Source of the DNA: Stenotrophomonas rhizophila
Lineage (GTDB): Bacteria; Pseudomonadota; Gammaproteobacteria; Xanthomonadales; Xanthomonadaceae
Assembly (NCBI RefSeq): GCF_003651185.1
Contig: NZ_RCDC01000004.1
Span: forward strand, 2,555,288-2,619,287
Direction of reading: 5' to 3'
Length of the DNA stretch: 64,000 nucleotides
Part shown: one piece after another, positions 39,401 through 46,300 of the stretch
Numbering within the stretch: the first letter of the stretch is position 1
Layout: each line of letters opens with the position of its first letter
The notes under the pieces: generated by a model
The model's input: the letters and a program-made list of their open reading frames with translations, nothing else
The model's database searches: none
Told to the model about the DNA's origin: nothing
Program-made: the position numbers and the translations under genes

Positions 39401-39971
39401 TGGTCTGGTTGGAGATGTTGTTGCCGGTATTGGTGTCACCGGCAAAGAAGGGGTCATTGCCCGGCAGCGTCACGATCGGCGTGGTCGCCGGCGGCAGTGC
39501 GGCGGCGAAGCCGATCGCTGCATGCAGGCTGATCGTGGCCGGCTGGGTCTGCAGCGTGGTGACCGGCAGCTTGAACTGGTACGGCGCGCCGGACGCGGTC
39601 AAGGTGGGGTTGGTGCACACCACGCGGGTCGTGCCGGCACTGCCGGGCGAGGCGCTGCAACCGGCCGGTGCCGGGCTGCCCAACGCCGTGCCGACCGGCA
39701 GGTCGATGATCGTGACGCTGCCGGCCGCATTGTCGTTGGCACCGTTTTCGACCTTGATGTTGTAGATCACCGTGGTGCCCGCAGGTACCGGGTCGTAACC
39801 GGTATCGGAGAAATCGGTGATCTGCAGATCGATCGCCAGGGCAGACAGCGGCAGGACCAGCAACAGGGTCGCCAGGGTGGCGCGCCACCAGCCCAGGCGG
39901 GCGGATGTGTCTGCGCGCTCGAACGGCGTCACCGCCGCGCAGATGGCTGCGCGATCGCTATGGCTGGACAT
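30417..39971 (-). CDS. Giant surface protein with DUF11 and SdrD-B/Cna-B repeats (3,184 residues)
   Basis: After an unusually long signal sequence (hydrophobic core near residues 30-46, cleavage near LSALA), residues 50-1,300 are a chain of DUF11-type Ig-like units. Recurring motifs are ADLxMSKS, YTLTxxNxGPS and DTLPxG. From about 1,302 to 2,400 come nine SdrD-B/Cna-B-like units (near 1302, 1437, 1567, 1687, 1810, 1920, 2050, 2177, 2294), most beginning SGTVYLDRNxxGxxDAGE and ending NNFGE. Two more DUF11 units (near 2420 and 2864) alternate with Cna-B-like units near 2577, 2710 and 3014. The C-terminus is a proline- and glutamine-rich tail. The ATG has a GGGGAAC site upstream. This looks like a long extracellular stalk or adhesin; the function is inferred. 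Confidence 0.85.
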   Translation of the reverse strand: MSSHSDRAAICAAVTPFERADTSARLGWWRATLATLLLVLPLSALAIDLQITDFSDTGYDPVPAGTTVIYNIKVENGANDNAAGSVTIIDLPVGTALGSPAPAGCSASPGSAGTTRVVCTNPTLTASGAPYQFKLPVTTLQTQPATISLHAAIGFAAALPPATTPIVTLPGNDPFFAGDTNTGNNISNQTTTIQAAADLALSKSATPDPVIGGGEVTYTLTVKNNGPSTTTGFRVVDTLPPNVTLVGTPSGADWSFSAQDGTYNGTLAVGASASYQFRGKVNVGTGNIVNAAVVNAGSVPDAVPDNNAAQVTTAVTAGADLAMSKSVSPAPAAAGSVVTYTLTARNDGPSAATGVVVTDAMPEGFVITGGVAPAGWTCISNAGASARTCTLAGSFAPGAQAIITITAQVPSTGTNSSGVVSNTAEIRAATPDPVPGNNSGTVGLTVIPDGADLRMSKSKAPLLVPVWNGAGVRSDSMMTSTLGVQNLGPRTVTSNLQVVDTLAPGEEWVDASGQPILPGTSVVVGRWSCSVDRVWAVGRAQTVTCTLATGYPVAVNANAPALALQTLARTAGALRNDACTGGSGGSLEPGTAGGIDRDPNDTNDCAGGESRATDDRADLSITKQTNATGEADNIIRNSDASVSYTLTIRNGGAATTGVVVNDPIPGFVNGITTVTADATPAGWTCRLIGSAWVCDAGTTVLGRNETAVVGFTVNRGLFDSQNQPAGTCGGQPLLPGRFCNTAGVRINPAIPGALGEIDQSNNTASDWVQIDAVANVATTRKDITSGTPGRAGVNTIYRITYQNMGPSTARGVVFSDLFTLPANDAGFVLLSALRTGSDAAEKACKVTTTDPSVSSAPAPGGTSWFNTGGAPATLRLTCTPKDMANNSTETMTVEIRPNVNSGNTGRQFTNTGGFHFDLNGDGTPDPSSGTDANGRTYDYNSRTDDDTKDATLPFDAGRVDLIVNKIDQNFIGAVDPLGFDSRTGMETNNYIYYQISVRNAGPSLATHTMIDDTISPPPGASVSLVGSKTGNIAGPQGALEPVGSRCSVAAGSTNPSTGPQTISCTMPSAGVPTADQGVITANQTSYLYLVYQYMTAPPATGETLKNSVTARSSEAESDTSNNTATQETSIRTRADLEMKKSSVVLAPNADPAQALPAAAGTVSLHQPFWFVLDVINHGPGHSLSRDRSGTNPLNGDGVVVTDTLPEGLEVLGGAAAITWQKRGATADPGVQTTGLGNCLLVGRTVTCRMGDLALDGQVRVLIPARWTTLPANGNGLNTAKATSDQLDPEPGNNEDTTTHTVVRSSLAGVVFQDRDRDGANGGTLQSGEPLISGVTVHLSGEDAYGNVVSLDATTDAQGAYRFENLAPAGTAGYTLTQSQPTAYVNGPVAPPSTGAQAPSAGGVFAAVTPVTSADSVYTTIALGAGVDAVRYNFPEVRRPSLSGVVYVDSNYSNVRDAGDAPIANATIELLDASGTVLDTRTTGNDGSYSFIGLDPLQVYTLREVLPDGSYRNRPSAINPGLIGGVACTSCTVTTGASGDAPTTDRIVGIDLSSGDDGTAFNFGEDAITSISGHVYLDRNGNGDFDAGDAGGRGSQPNGGLLDVTITLTGAGPDGLYGTADDLPPITVQTDAQGRYTFDNLVVGQHYRITETQPQGYADAAENPSNQIDITALPLTGSSGNDFGEKLGSIAGSVYEDFSNAAAGNNNGLRDSGENPIANVIVTLTGTDVLGNPVTLTATTDADGAYRFSDLLPAQAGTGYTLTETQPATYLDGKHTAGNAATPGSTAVPNVISGIAIDAGQDATGYLFGELANAPISGTVYLDRNDDGDNNAGDVGIPGVQVIIVGAGPDGVFGTADDTTETLVTNADGHYSYPGAVAGQDYRITETQPTGLAEGRQTPGNLITITNLPVTGSTGNDFGERAAALSGTVYLDRNNNGVQDAGEPGLPNVQVQLPGGTVDVLGQPVAAIATDADGRYRFDDLLAGTYTVTQQAAQPVFNGVATINGITATGTIDGTAVGTATPVASVPSAISAVVLPAGKASINNNFGEVLPVSISGTVFFDADNNGAQSGAAETGIEGVTIELTGTDDTGASVTRSVQTDADGRFAFADLRPGTYTLTEPQQPTGTSNGITTAGTVDGVSRGTATPVTTVPSRISTIDLSTPGIASVDNLFGEIPLNSGISGKVWIDRNNDGVVDPGETGLANVTITLTGTDLVGNPITRDTVTDAEGNYSFSDLPPGTYTVTEPDQPAGTRDGRTVAGSTGGSVTAPGSTPSKITGVVLGVNQQSVNNNFGEIPTGSIAGRVYNDSNDNGVVDAGEGGIANVTVVLTGTDDLGQAVSITLTTDAEGRYRFDELRPGTYTVTEPTQPPQTLNGITSAGAVDGVVTGVATGRDTVPSAVSQIVLPLGGDSIDNNFGEIGDSPDMLVTKTAGSARFTVNNIATYTLRVRNGGQQSSRGEYTVHDRLPQGLTLAAAPSGTGWVCTGAVGDTRFDCRSQQVLAAGATSVDTIEVQVLVGAAAAEAGTVNNAVLVEGGGENEFRAPTPAERGAFEGDVTQLPECVETIQFNACRVPNAVQLAASVGGTVWYDIGSDDQLLDGGDKRLPSWVVELVDPASGQVVKTTTTGADGSYRFGDVVPGVTWNIRFRDPTSNILWPNPVTRETVAGIQEACDAPAAIARAGVSACRINENGTSQLEVVLRPGQHLPQQSLPVDPSGVVYDATTRDPVPGSIVTLAPVGLCAGYDPRTSVLNAGSGGYRLEGSAISMTVGSEGFYQFAFGPAAPARCEFQLTVTPPGSYQFVSSLIPPQGGSLSPAGSAGANHLVQPNRLAPTGAVGMATQYYLGLFAGSDTAAIINNHLPLDTAVATGLAISKNGDRQTAEIGDTVQYTITIRQTAGSALRTVNVIDRLPRGFTYIDGTARADGRAVTDPSGKPGPLLGFDVGPITVGGQIVLTYRVRVGVGAQQGDGINRAQAFGCAFSGGCIDTGSLTPLPGALPSNRAEYRVRVTGGVFTDQACVLGKVFVDCNNNHVQDREELGIPGVRLYFSDGTWVISDSEGKYSYCGLPPQSHTLKVDASTLPLGARLTTSSNRNLGDADSLFLDLKNGELHRADFIEGSCANPVLEQVKARRTQGEVRAPETETGQPPLRFDSKPARAPQQATDSANQRPIVQPRAHPPAAGASTEGQP

Positions 39972-40124
39972 GCGTTGTTCCCCTGTTCCGGTCTCTGCTG
40001 CTTTCAGAGGGAACGCACTGCGCTCCCGTGACGTGATGCGACCTGACCGTGCACGACTGTCGTCATTGGCACGCTCAGGCGGGGCGCATTGTGGTTGTGC
40101 GGCATCGGCAAGTCAGTGCCGCCC

Positions 40125-40150
40125 GCTCACGCTGGCTCACACTTGCTCAC
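40125..40150 (-). promoter_or_regulatory. Three GCTCAC direct repeats with 10-bp period, candidate operator
   Basis: GCTCAC occurs at 40125-40130, 40135-40140 and 40145-40150, exactly 10 bp apart (GTGAGC on the coding strand of the giant gene). The last unit is flanked by TGCTCACACGG. Direct repeats at helical spacing are the usual binding layout for OmpR/PhoB-type regulators, and such a regulator gene ends 17 nt away. The site lies 154-180 nt upstream of the giant gene's ATG. Confidence 0.55.
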
Positions 40151-40166
40151 ACGGGGAAACGCCGGG

Positions 40167-40916
40167 TCAGGCGGTCAGCAGGTAACCCTGTCCACGCAGG
40201 GCGCGCATCGGCAGTTCCGCGCCGGTGGCCGCACGCACGCGCGCGCGCAGGCGATGCACCAGCACGTCCAGCCGATGCGGGTCGAAGTCCCAAGGGGTAT
40301 CGGTGATGCGTTCGATCAGCCGCTCGCGGGTGATCGGCTCACCCGCCGCGTCGAACAACAGTTGGAGTGCAGCACGCTCCATGGCGGTCAAGGCGAGCGT
40401 CTGCTGCGTGGGCGACTGCAGCGTCCAGCCATCGGCAGAGAGCTGCCAGGCCCGCTGCACCTCCGTGACGGTCTGCACGGCCGGGCGCCCTGCGGACAAG
40501 CGACGACGCAGGCTGAGCAGCCCGGCGGCCAGCACGTCCAGGTCCAGCGGTTTCACCAGGTACACATCGGCCCCCTGGGTCAGGCCATGCGCCATGTCGT
40601 GCGGACTGCCACGCCCGGTCAGCATCACGATGCCGATATCGGCGGCCTGACGCAGGTGGCTGGCCACCGTATACCCGTCTTCGCCGGGCAGGCCGACATC
40701 GAGCACGACGATATCGCAGCGATCATGCAACAGCGCGCGGTAGAGCGCCTCTGCACTGCCCAGGCCCCGCACCGCGGCACCGCGCCACTGCAGGTCATCG
40801 AGCATCAGGGCCAGCAGTTCCGGGTCGTCCTCGACCACCCAGACGGTCAAACCGTCCAGTTCCTTGTGTGCCGCTGGCAGCTGCGCGCCGCCGCGGTTGT
40901 CCTGGTCTGCCGTCAC
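40167..40916 (-). CDS. OmpR/PhoB-family response regulator
   Basis: This regulator of about 249 residues has an N-terminal receiver domain (VWVVEDDPELLALML, phosphoacceptor in DIVVLDVGLPGEDG, conserved lysine in YLVKPLDLD) and a C-terminal winged helix (LTAMERAALQLLFDAAGEPITRERLIERI, then VLVHRLRARV and the wing MRALRGQGYLLTA). I set the GTG start at 40916 because AAGGGAGG (40927-40934) lies 10 nt before it; an earlier GTG at 40937 has no such site. It is upstream of, and on the same strand as, the giant surface operon. No histidine kinase is adjacent, so its partner is elsewhere. It is probably the regulator of that operon. Confidence 0.88.
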   Translation of the reverse strand: MTADQDNRGGAQLPAAHKELDGLTVWVVEDDPELLALMLDDLQWRGAAVRGLGSAEALYRALLHDRCDIVVLDVGLPGEDGYTVASHLRQAADIGIVMLTGRGSPHDMAHGLTQGADVYLVKPLDLDVLAAGLLSLRRRLSAGRPAVQTVTEVQRAWQLSADGWTLQSPTQQTLALTAMERAALQLLFDAAGEPITRERLIERITDTPWDFDPHRLDVLVHRLRARVRAATGAELPMRALRGQGYLLTA

Positions 40917-40926
40917 GTGACCGCTG

Positions 40927-40934
40927 CCTCCCTT
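40927..40934 (-). promoter_or_regulatory. Ribosome-binding site deciding the regulator start
   Basis: AAGGGAGG on the minus strand lies 10 nt before the GTG at 40916. It overlaps the alternative GTG start at 40937, which lacks a site of its own. Confidence 0.6.
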
Positions 40935-41066
40935 CACCGGCCTGCAGTCTAGCTGCCGCCCGGAAACGAGCCAAATGCGATAGCGCCCGCACCCCGATCG
41001 ACGGATGCCAACGCTTGGAAACGGCTGTTGCCGGTCACGGCCGTGGATCGTGACCGGCCCTGTCCT

Positions 41067-43214
41067 TTACTCGGCCGGAACGCCCATTTCCTTCAGCAGC
41101 TCCGGCGCCGGGTAAACCTTGGCCAGCAGCCAGCGCAGGTAGCGCATGTCCACGTGCACCGCGCGCTTGAAGCGCGGGTCGAACCACCAGCTGGCGCTGA
41201 CCGACTCCCAGTTGCTGTCGAAGTTCAGGCCGATCAGCTCGCCCTTGGCGTTGAGCACCGGCGAGCCGGAGTTGCCACCGGTGGTGTCCAGGTTGGTCAG
41301 GAAGTTGACCGTCTGGGTCTTCAGCACCGGATCGGCGGTGGAACCGAAATCACCCTTGGCGATCGCGTCCAGCAGCGGCTTGGGCGCATCGAACGGATAG
41401 GCGTTGGTGTTTTTCTCGACGATGCCGGCCACGGTGGTCACCGGGTCGAAATGCACGGCATCACGCGGCGACAGTGCCTCGACCTTGCCGTAGCTGATGC
41501 GCAGCGTGCGGTTCGCGTCCGGGTAGACCGCGCGGCCCTGCTTGGCACGCCAGGCGAACAGCGCCTGCATGTACGCCGGGCGCAGTCGCAGCTGCTCGCC
41601 TTCGCGGGTCTTGCGCTCGTCATCCAGGCGCAGTTGCGCGGCGACCAGCGGGCCAGCCAGATCGATCAAAGGATCGCGTGCGAGCGCCTTGCCCTCTTTC
41701 GCCGCGGCAAAGCGCGACAGGCGCTCGGTTTCCTCGCCCAGGTGCGTGTTGGCGTACAGCGTGTCCAAGGTCTTGGCGAGCGCGGCCGGGGTGCGGCCGA
41801 AGGCCGCGTCGAACGCGGGCACGCGCTGCGCGTCGGGCAACTGCTGGTAGCGGGTCAGCAGCGTGGTCAGCAGGGCTTTTTCGATGGCCGGATCGTAGCG
41901 GCGCTGGACCTGCTTGAGCACGCCCTCGATCAAGGCCAGATCGCGCTGCTGGTAGCCCGTGTCACGCTCGGCATCGGGCTTGGCCGATTCGATGCGCAGG
42001 CGCTCCAGGGTCAGCGCCGAGCGCAGCAGCTGGCTCTGCGCCGCGAGCAGATCGAGCAGCAGATCGCGCTCGCCCACCGAAGCACCGCCGGACAGCGAGG
42101 TCAGCAGCGACTGGATGTCGCCCCGGTACTTCGCGTCGGTGGCCTGCAGCATCGCTGCCTCATCGGCGGCACGCTGCGCCTTGGCATCGCTGCGCAGCAG
42201 GCCTTCCAGCTCGCCAGCGGCGCGCTTGCGGTTGTTCTTCAGCGACTGCAGCTGCGAGGCGTAGCGGGTGCGTGCCTGCGCGTCCTTTGCACTGGCCGCT
42301 TCGATGGTGTCGATCATCTGCTGGAACACCGCCACGCGACGCGGCAGCACGGCATCGATCTGGCTGGCGAATTCCGCGGCGGTACGATGGCGGTAGGTGA
42401 TGCCCGGATAGCCGGCCAGCATGGCGTAATCGCCGGTCTTGGGGCCGTCGATCGCCATCTTCAGGTGTGCCGGCGGGTGGTACGGCACGTTGTCCACGCT
42501 GTACGGCGCGGGCTTGCCGTCCTTGCCCACGTAGGCACGCAGCAGGGTGAAATCGCCGGTGTGGCGCGGCCACATGAAATTGTCGATCTCATCGCCGTAG
42601 TTGCCGATCGCGCGCGGCGGCGCGTAGACCAGGCGCACATCGCTCAGCTCGAGCTGGCGGATGCGATAGAAATCGGTGCCGTAGTACATGTCCGCCACGC
42701 TGCAGCGGATGTTGCCTTCCTTCTCGCAGTCAGCCACCAGCTGCTTGCTGGCGCGGTCCACCGCATCGAAGTACGCTCGCCCGGTCTTGCCGCGCGCATC
42801 GCGCAGCACTTCATCGGTGACCTTGTCGAACCCGACCGTGACCAGCACGCGGAAATCGGGGTTGGCCGCGCGCTCATCGCTGCGGCCGGTGGCGATGAAG
42901 CCCTCGTTGATCAGGTTGTGCTCGGGCGAGGTGTTGTACTGGATCACGCCCATGGCCACATGGTGGTTGGTCAGCAGCAGGCCGTCGTCGGAGACGAACG
43001 AACCGGTGCCGCCACCGGCACGCACGACCGCACTCAGCGGCGGCGCGGTGACGTTGGCCAGGTCGCCCGGGTTGCCCTTGAAGCCGGCCGCCTTCAGCGG
43101 TTTGGCCAGGTCCGGCAGCTGGGTCGGCATCCACATGCCTTCGTCGGCATGGGCGCCGGCGGCGAGGGTCAGGCCAAGCGCCAGCGCGGCGGTGAGGGGT
43201 TTGCGTGAAGACAT
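41067..43214 (-). CDS. S46-family dipeptidyl aminopeptidase (DPP7/DPP11 type)
   Basis: This 715-residue exported serine peptidase removes dipeptides from the N-termini of peptides in the periplasm. It has a signal peptide (ALALGLTLAAGAHA) and the S46 landmarks: LLLTNHHVAMG with the catalytic histidine near residue 83, IGNYGDEIDNFMWPRHTGD with the aspartate near 220, and GGNSGSPVLN with the serine near 650. Between them lies the helical cap domain. Length and order match DPP7/DAP-BII enzymes, which use oligopeptides as carbon and energy source in Stenotrophomonas and Pseudoxanthomonas. Whether it prefers hydrophobic or acidic residues depends on one residue in the C-terminal part that I could not align with confidence. 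The start at 43214 precedes the signal peptide. Confidence 0.93.
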   Translation of the reverse strand: MSSRKPLTAALALGLTLAAGAHADEGMWMPTQLPDLAKPLKAAGFKGNPGDLANVTAPPLSAVVRAGGGTGSFVSDDGLLLTNHHVAMGVIQYNTSPEHNLINEGFIATGRSDERAANPDFRVLVTVGFDKVTDEVLRDARGKTGRAYFDAVDRASKQLVADCEKEGNIRCSVADMYYGTDFYRIRQLELSDVRLVYAPPRAIGNYGDEIDNFMWPRHTGDFTLLRAYVGKDGKPAPYSVDNVPYHPPAHLKMAIDGPKTGDYAMLAGYPGITYRHRTAAEFASQIDAVLPRRVAVFQQMIDTIEAASAKDAQARTRYASQLQSLKNNRKRAAGELEGLLRSDAKAQRAADEAAMLQATDAKYRGDIQSLLTSLSGGASVGERDLLLDLLAAQSQLLRSALTLERLRIESAKPDAERDTGYQQRDLALIEGVLKQVQRRYDPAIEKALLTTLLTRYQQLPDAQRVPAFDAAFGRTPAALAKTLDTLYANTHLGEETERLSRFAAAKEGKALARDPLIDLAGPLVAAQLRLDDERKTREGEQLRLRPAYMQALFAWRAKQGRAVYPDANRTLRISYGKVEALSPRDAVHFDPVTTVAGIVEKNTNAYPFDAPKPLLDAIAKGDFGSTADPVLKTQTVNFLTNLDTTGGNSGSPVLNAKGELIGLNFDSNWESVSASWWFDPRFKRAVHVDMRYLRWLLAKVYPAPELLKEMGVPAE

Positions 43215-43313
43215 GGGCACATCCGGTACGTCAGAACAGCCAGAGACCTTAGCCACTGAGGCCCGGCAGGGCAACGGCCGATGGTCAGGGGCGCCTGGAC
43301 CGTCGGCCGTGGC

Positions 43314-46300
43314 TTACTTCTCCCGCCGCCAGTTCAGCGACCCACGGTTCTCCACCGTGCTCGACTCCAGCTCCACATCGAAGCCACGGCGCAGCAGGTA
43401 CTTCAGCGTCAGCACCGAGCCACTGCCGACCAGCGAGACGCCGTAGCCGATGTACAGCTTGGGCGAGATGTACTTGCCAAAGCCGATCACCGAGCCACCC
43501 AGCGCGCGCGACTGGCTCACGCCGGCGTCGTCCAGGCCGAGCTTGGCGCCCAGCTGCGAGGCGAGCAGGCCGCTGCCGGCCGACAGCGCCGCCGAGGCCG
43601 CGTTGACCTGCTGGGTCTGGTCGCTGCTGGCACCGGTGAGGCTGCGTCCCAGCACCAGATAGGCCAGTGCTTCGGACTGCGACATCGCCGGTTCCGACCA
43701 CACATCCACACGTGGCGACTGCGCCCGCCCGGTCACGTCGATGCCGGCGGTGACATCGCCGACGGCGCGCTGGGCACGGATGTTGATGCGCGGATCGGAG
43801 ACCGCGTTGTAGTTCCAGTTCAAGTTGCCGCGGGTGATGGTCAGGTCCTGGCCGTAGGCCTTGTAGCGCCCACTGACTTCCAGCCCGCCGTTGGCGGTCA
43901 TCTCACGCCCGGGGCGTGCCCACACCTGCATCTTGCCGGTCAGCGCCCCCTTCAGGCCGAACCCGGCCATCTTGACCTTGTCGCCCAGGCTCACGGTCAG
44001 GTCCATGTCCAGCGGCGAGCTGGGGCCCTCTTCCGGATCGACCGGATCCAGCACCACCACGTCTTCGGAGACCGAGGTACCACGGTCCAGGCGCTCCAGG
44101 TCCAGATCCGCTTCAGGCACGTGCACGGTCCCGCGCAGCTGCATCGCGCTGCCGGCCAGGGTGAAGTCCAGGTTCGGGTTGGCGATCACGCGCAGCTCGC
44201 TGGTGTTGGCCAGCAGCACGTTTTCGCCGTGGATATGCAGCTGCAGTGGCTGTGCATCGCCGAACCACGACAGCCCGCCATCCACGTACAGCGTGCCTTT
44301 GCCGGAGTTGGCCTGCGCGCTGATCTTGGCCGAGCCATCCGGCTGCGCGGTGAAGCTGCCCTTGCCTTCGGCAAAGGTCAGGCCGAGCGCGGGGAACTCG
44401 CCGTTGAACTTGCTCAGCGTCGCCTCACCGCCCAACGACGGCGTACCACGCGTGCCGCGCAGACTGACGTGACCTTCGATCAGGCCGGTCGGGCGCACGA
44501 TGTCGGGCGAGAACAGTTCCAGCCAGTACAGCCGCGCGATGTTCATGTACAGCTCGCCGGTCAGCGGCGCGTTGGCATCCCAGCCGGTCTGCACCTTGGC
44601 ATCGACGAAGCCGTCACCCTGGAAACCGACACCGAGCTTGGCGTTGATCTGCTGCGGGGTCATCTCCAGGTTCACCGAGAACTGGTCATAGCGCACCAGC
44701 TCGCCACGCGCGTTGTCGCCCAGGCGTACCCCGCCTTCGCGCGAGGTGACCGAAGCGCTGCCTTCCCACGCGTTGCCGCGCGGCCGGATGCGCCCATCCA
44801 GATTCACTTCACCGCGCAGGAAGATGCGGCGTCCGGACTGCGGTGGCAGCCACGGCTGCACCAGCGCCAGCGGCAGCGCATCGCCGCGCACCAGCAGGCC
44901 TTCGCGGGGCCAGTTCGCACTGGCGCACAGCGCGCCGCCCGTGGCGGCACCCAGGCACGCATCGCTCAGGGTGAAGTTAGTGCCCTGCACGCTGAAGGTG
45001 GCCGGCGCGCGCAGGCTCCAGGCATCGCCCTTGACCGGTGCGATACGCAGCGCGGTCAGATCACCGCGCCAGGCCTGGCCCTGCTGGCGCACGCCGCCTT
45101 CCAGCGCGACAGCACCCAGCTCGTTTTTCGTCTGTGCATCCAGGCGCAGATGGGAGAGGCTGCCGCGGGCATTCACGTTGAGCGTGTCCAGCAGCATGCC
45201 GACCTGGATCTTGCTGCCCTGCACCGCCAGCGTGCCGCTGTCGCCCTGCCACGGCAGGCGCCCCTGGATGCTGATCGCCTCGGCGCTCCAGTCGTCCCAG
45301 CGCAGGCCACTGCCGACCAGATCGGCGGTGATGTCCGGTGCGGTACGCGCGCCCTTGATCAGCACGTGGCCGCGCAGGCTGCCGCTGCTGTTGGGCAGCA
45401 GGTCGTCCAACTGCACCGGCTCCAGCTGCGCATCGATATCCAGGCGGTCGCCCACCGAGCCTTTGGCGGTCAGGCGGCTGTTGCCCAGCGCCAGCCGGAG
45501 GTTGCCCTCGCCCTGCTCGCCGCGCAGCGCGAACTTGCCCTGTGCATCCAGCGCACGCTTGCGCAGCGTGCCCTTGATGCCGGGCACATCGACGGTGGCT
45601 TCGTAGCTGCCAGCGGTACCGGCCGGACTGCCGGCCGGCGGCGGCAACTGGCGGCCCTTCGATGCAAACGAGCCGGACAGCTTGCCGTCCCAGCCCGGTG
45701 CGAAGTAGCCCGGATCGAAGCCGGCCAGTTTGGCGGCCACGTCCCAATCCAGCTGCGGGGCCCAGGCCACCTGGCCGGTGACATCCAGCGAACCGCCCGG
45801 GGTGCTGGCCTGGAGCTGCTTGATCACGGCGGCCTGGTCATTGCCGCGCACGTCGAACTGCAGCTCGGCGACCTGTTTCTCGCGTTCCACCGAGGCACGG
45901 CCAACCGCCGCCCACGCCTTCAGCGTGCCGGCCAGGCCCATGCGCGCTTCTTTCAGCGTCACCGGCACCGGCGCAGCGGCGCCCGGGGTGGTGGTATCGG
46001 CGGCGGGTACGAAGGTGAGGTCGTTGGCGACGATGGAGAAGCGCAGGCTCGCGTTTTCCTTGTCGGTGAAATCGGCGATGCCTTCCAGCCGCGCCTGGCC
46101 ACCAAAGCCCTTCACCTGCAGCGGCGACACGGTCAGCACCTGGTCGGCCAGACCCACCTTGGAGGGCGCCAGTTCCACCGCGATGTCGCCCTGCTTGAAG
46201 CTGCCCTGCAGATTGGCCTGGCCACCCTTGCCATCGGCCTGCACATCCAGCGCCATCGGCGTGCTGGTGCTCGCGTCCATCTCCGGCACCAGCAGCGCCA

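Noticed and set aside
30456..40031. Very long open frames on the plus strand opposite the giant repeat gene
   Set aside because: Their translations have no recognisable domain, no start signals, and are rich in Arg, His and Gly, as expected from the complement of high-GC coding DNA. The minus-strand frame has clear repeat domains and a signal peptide.
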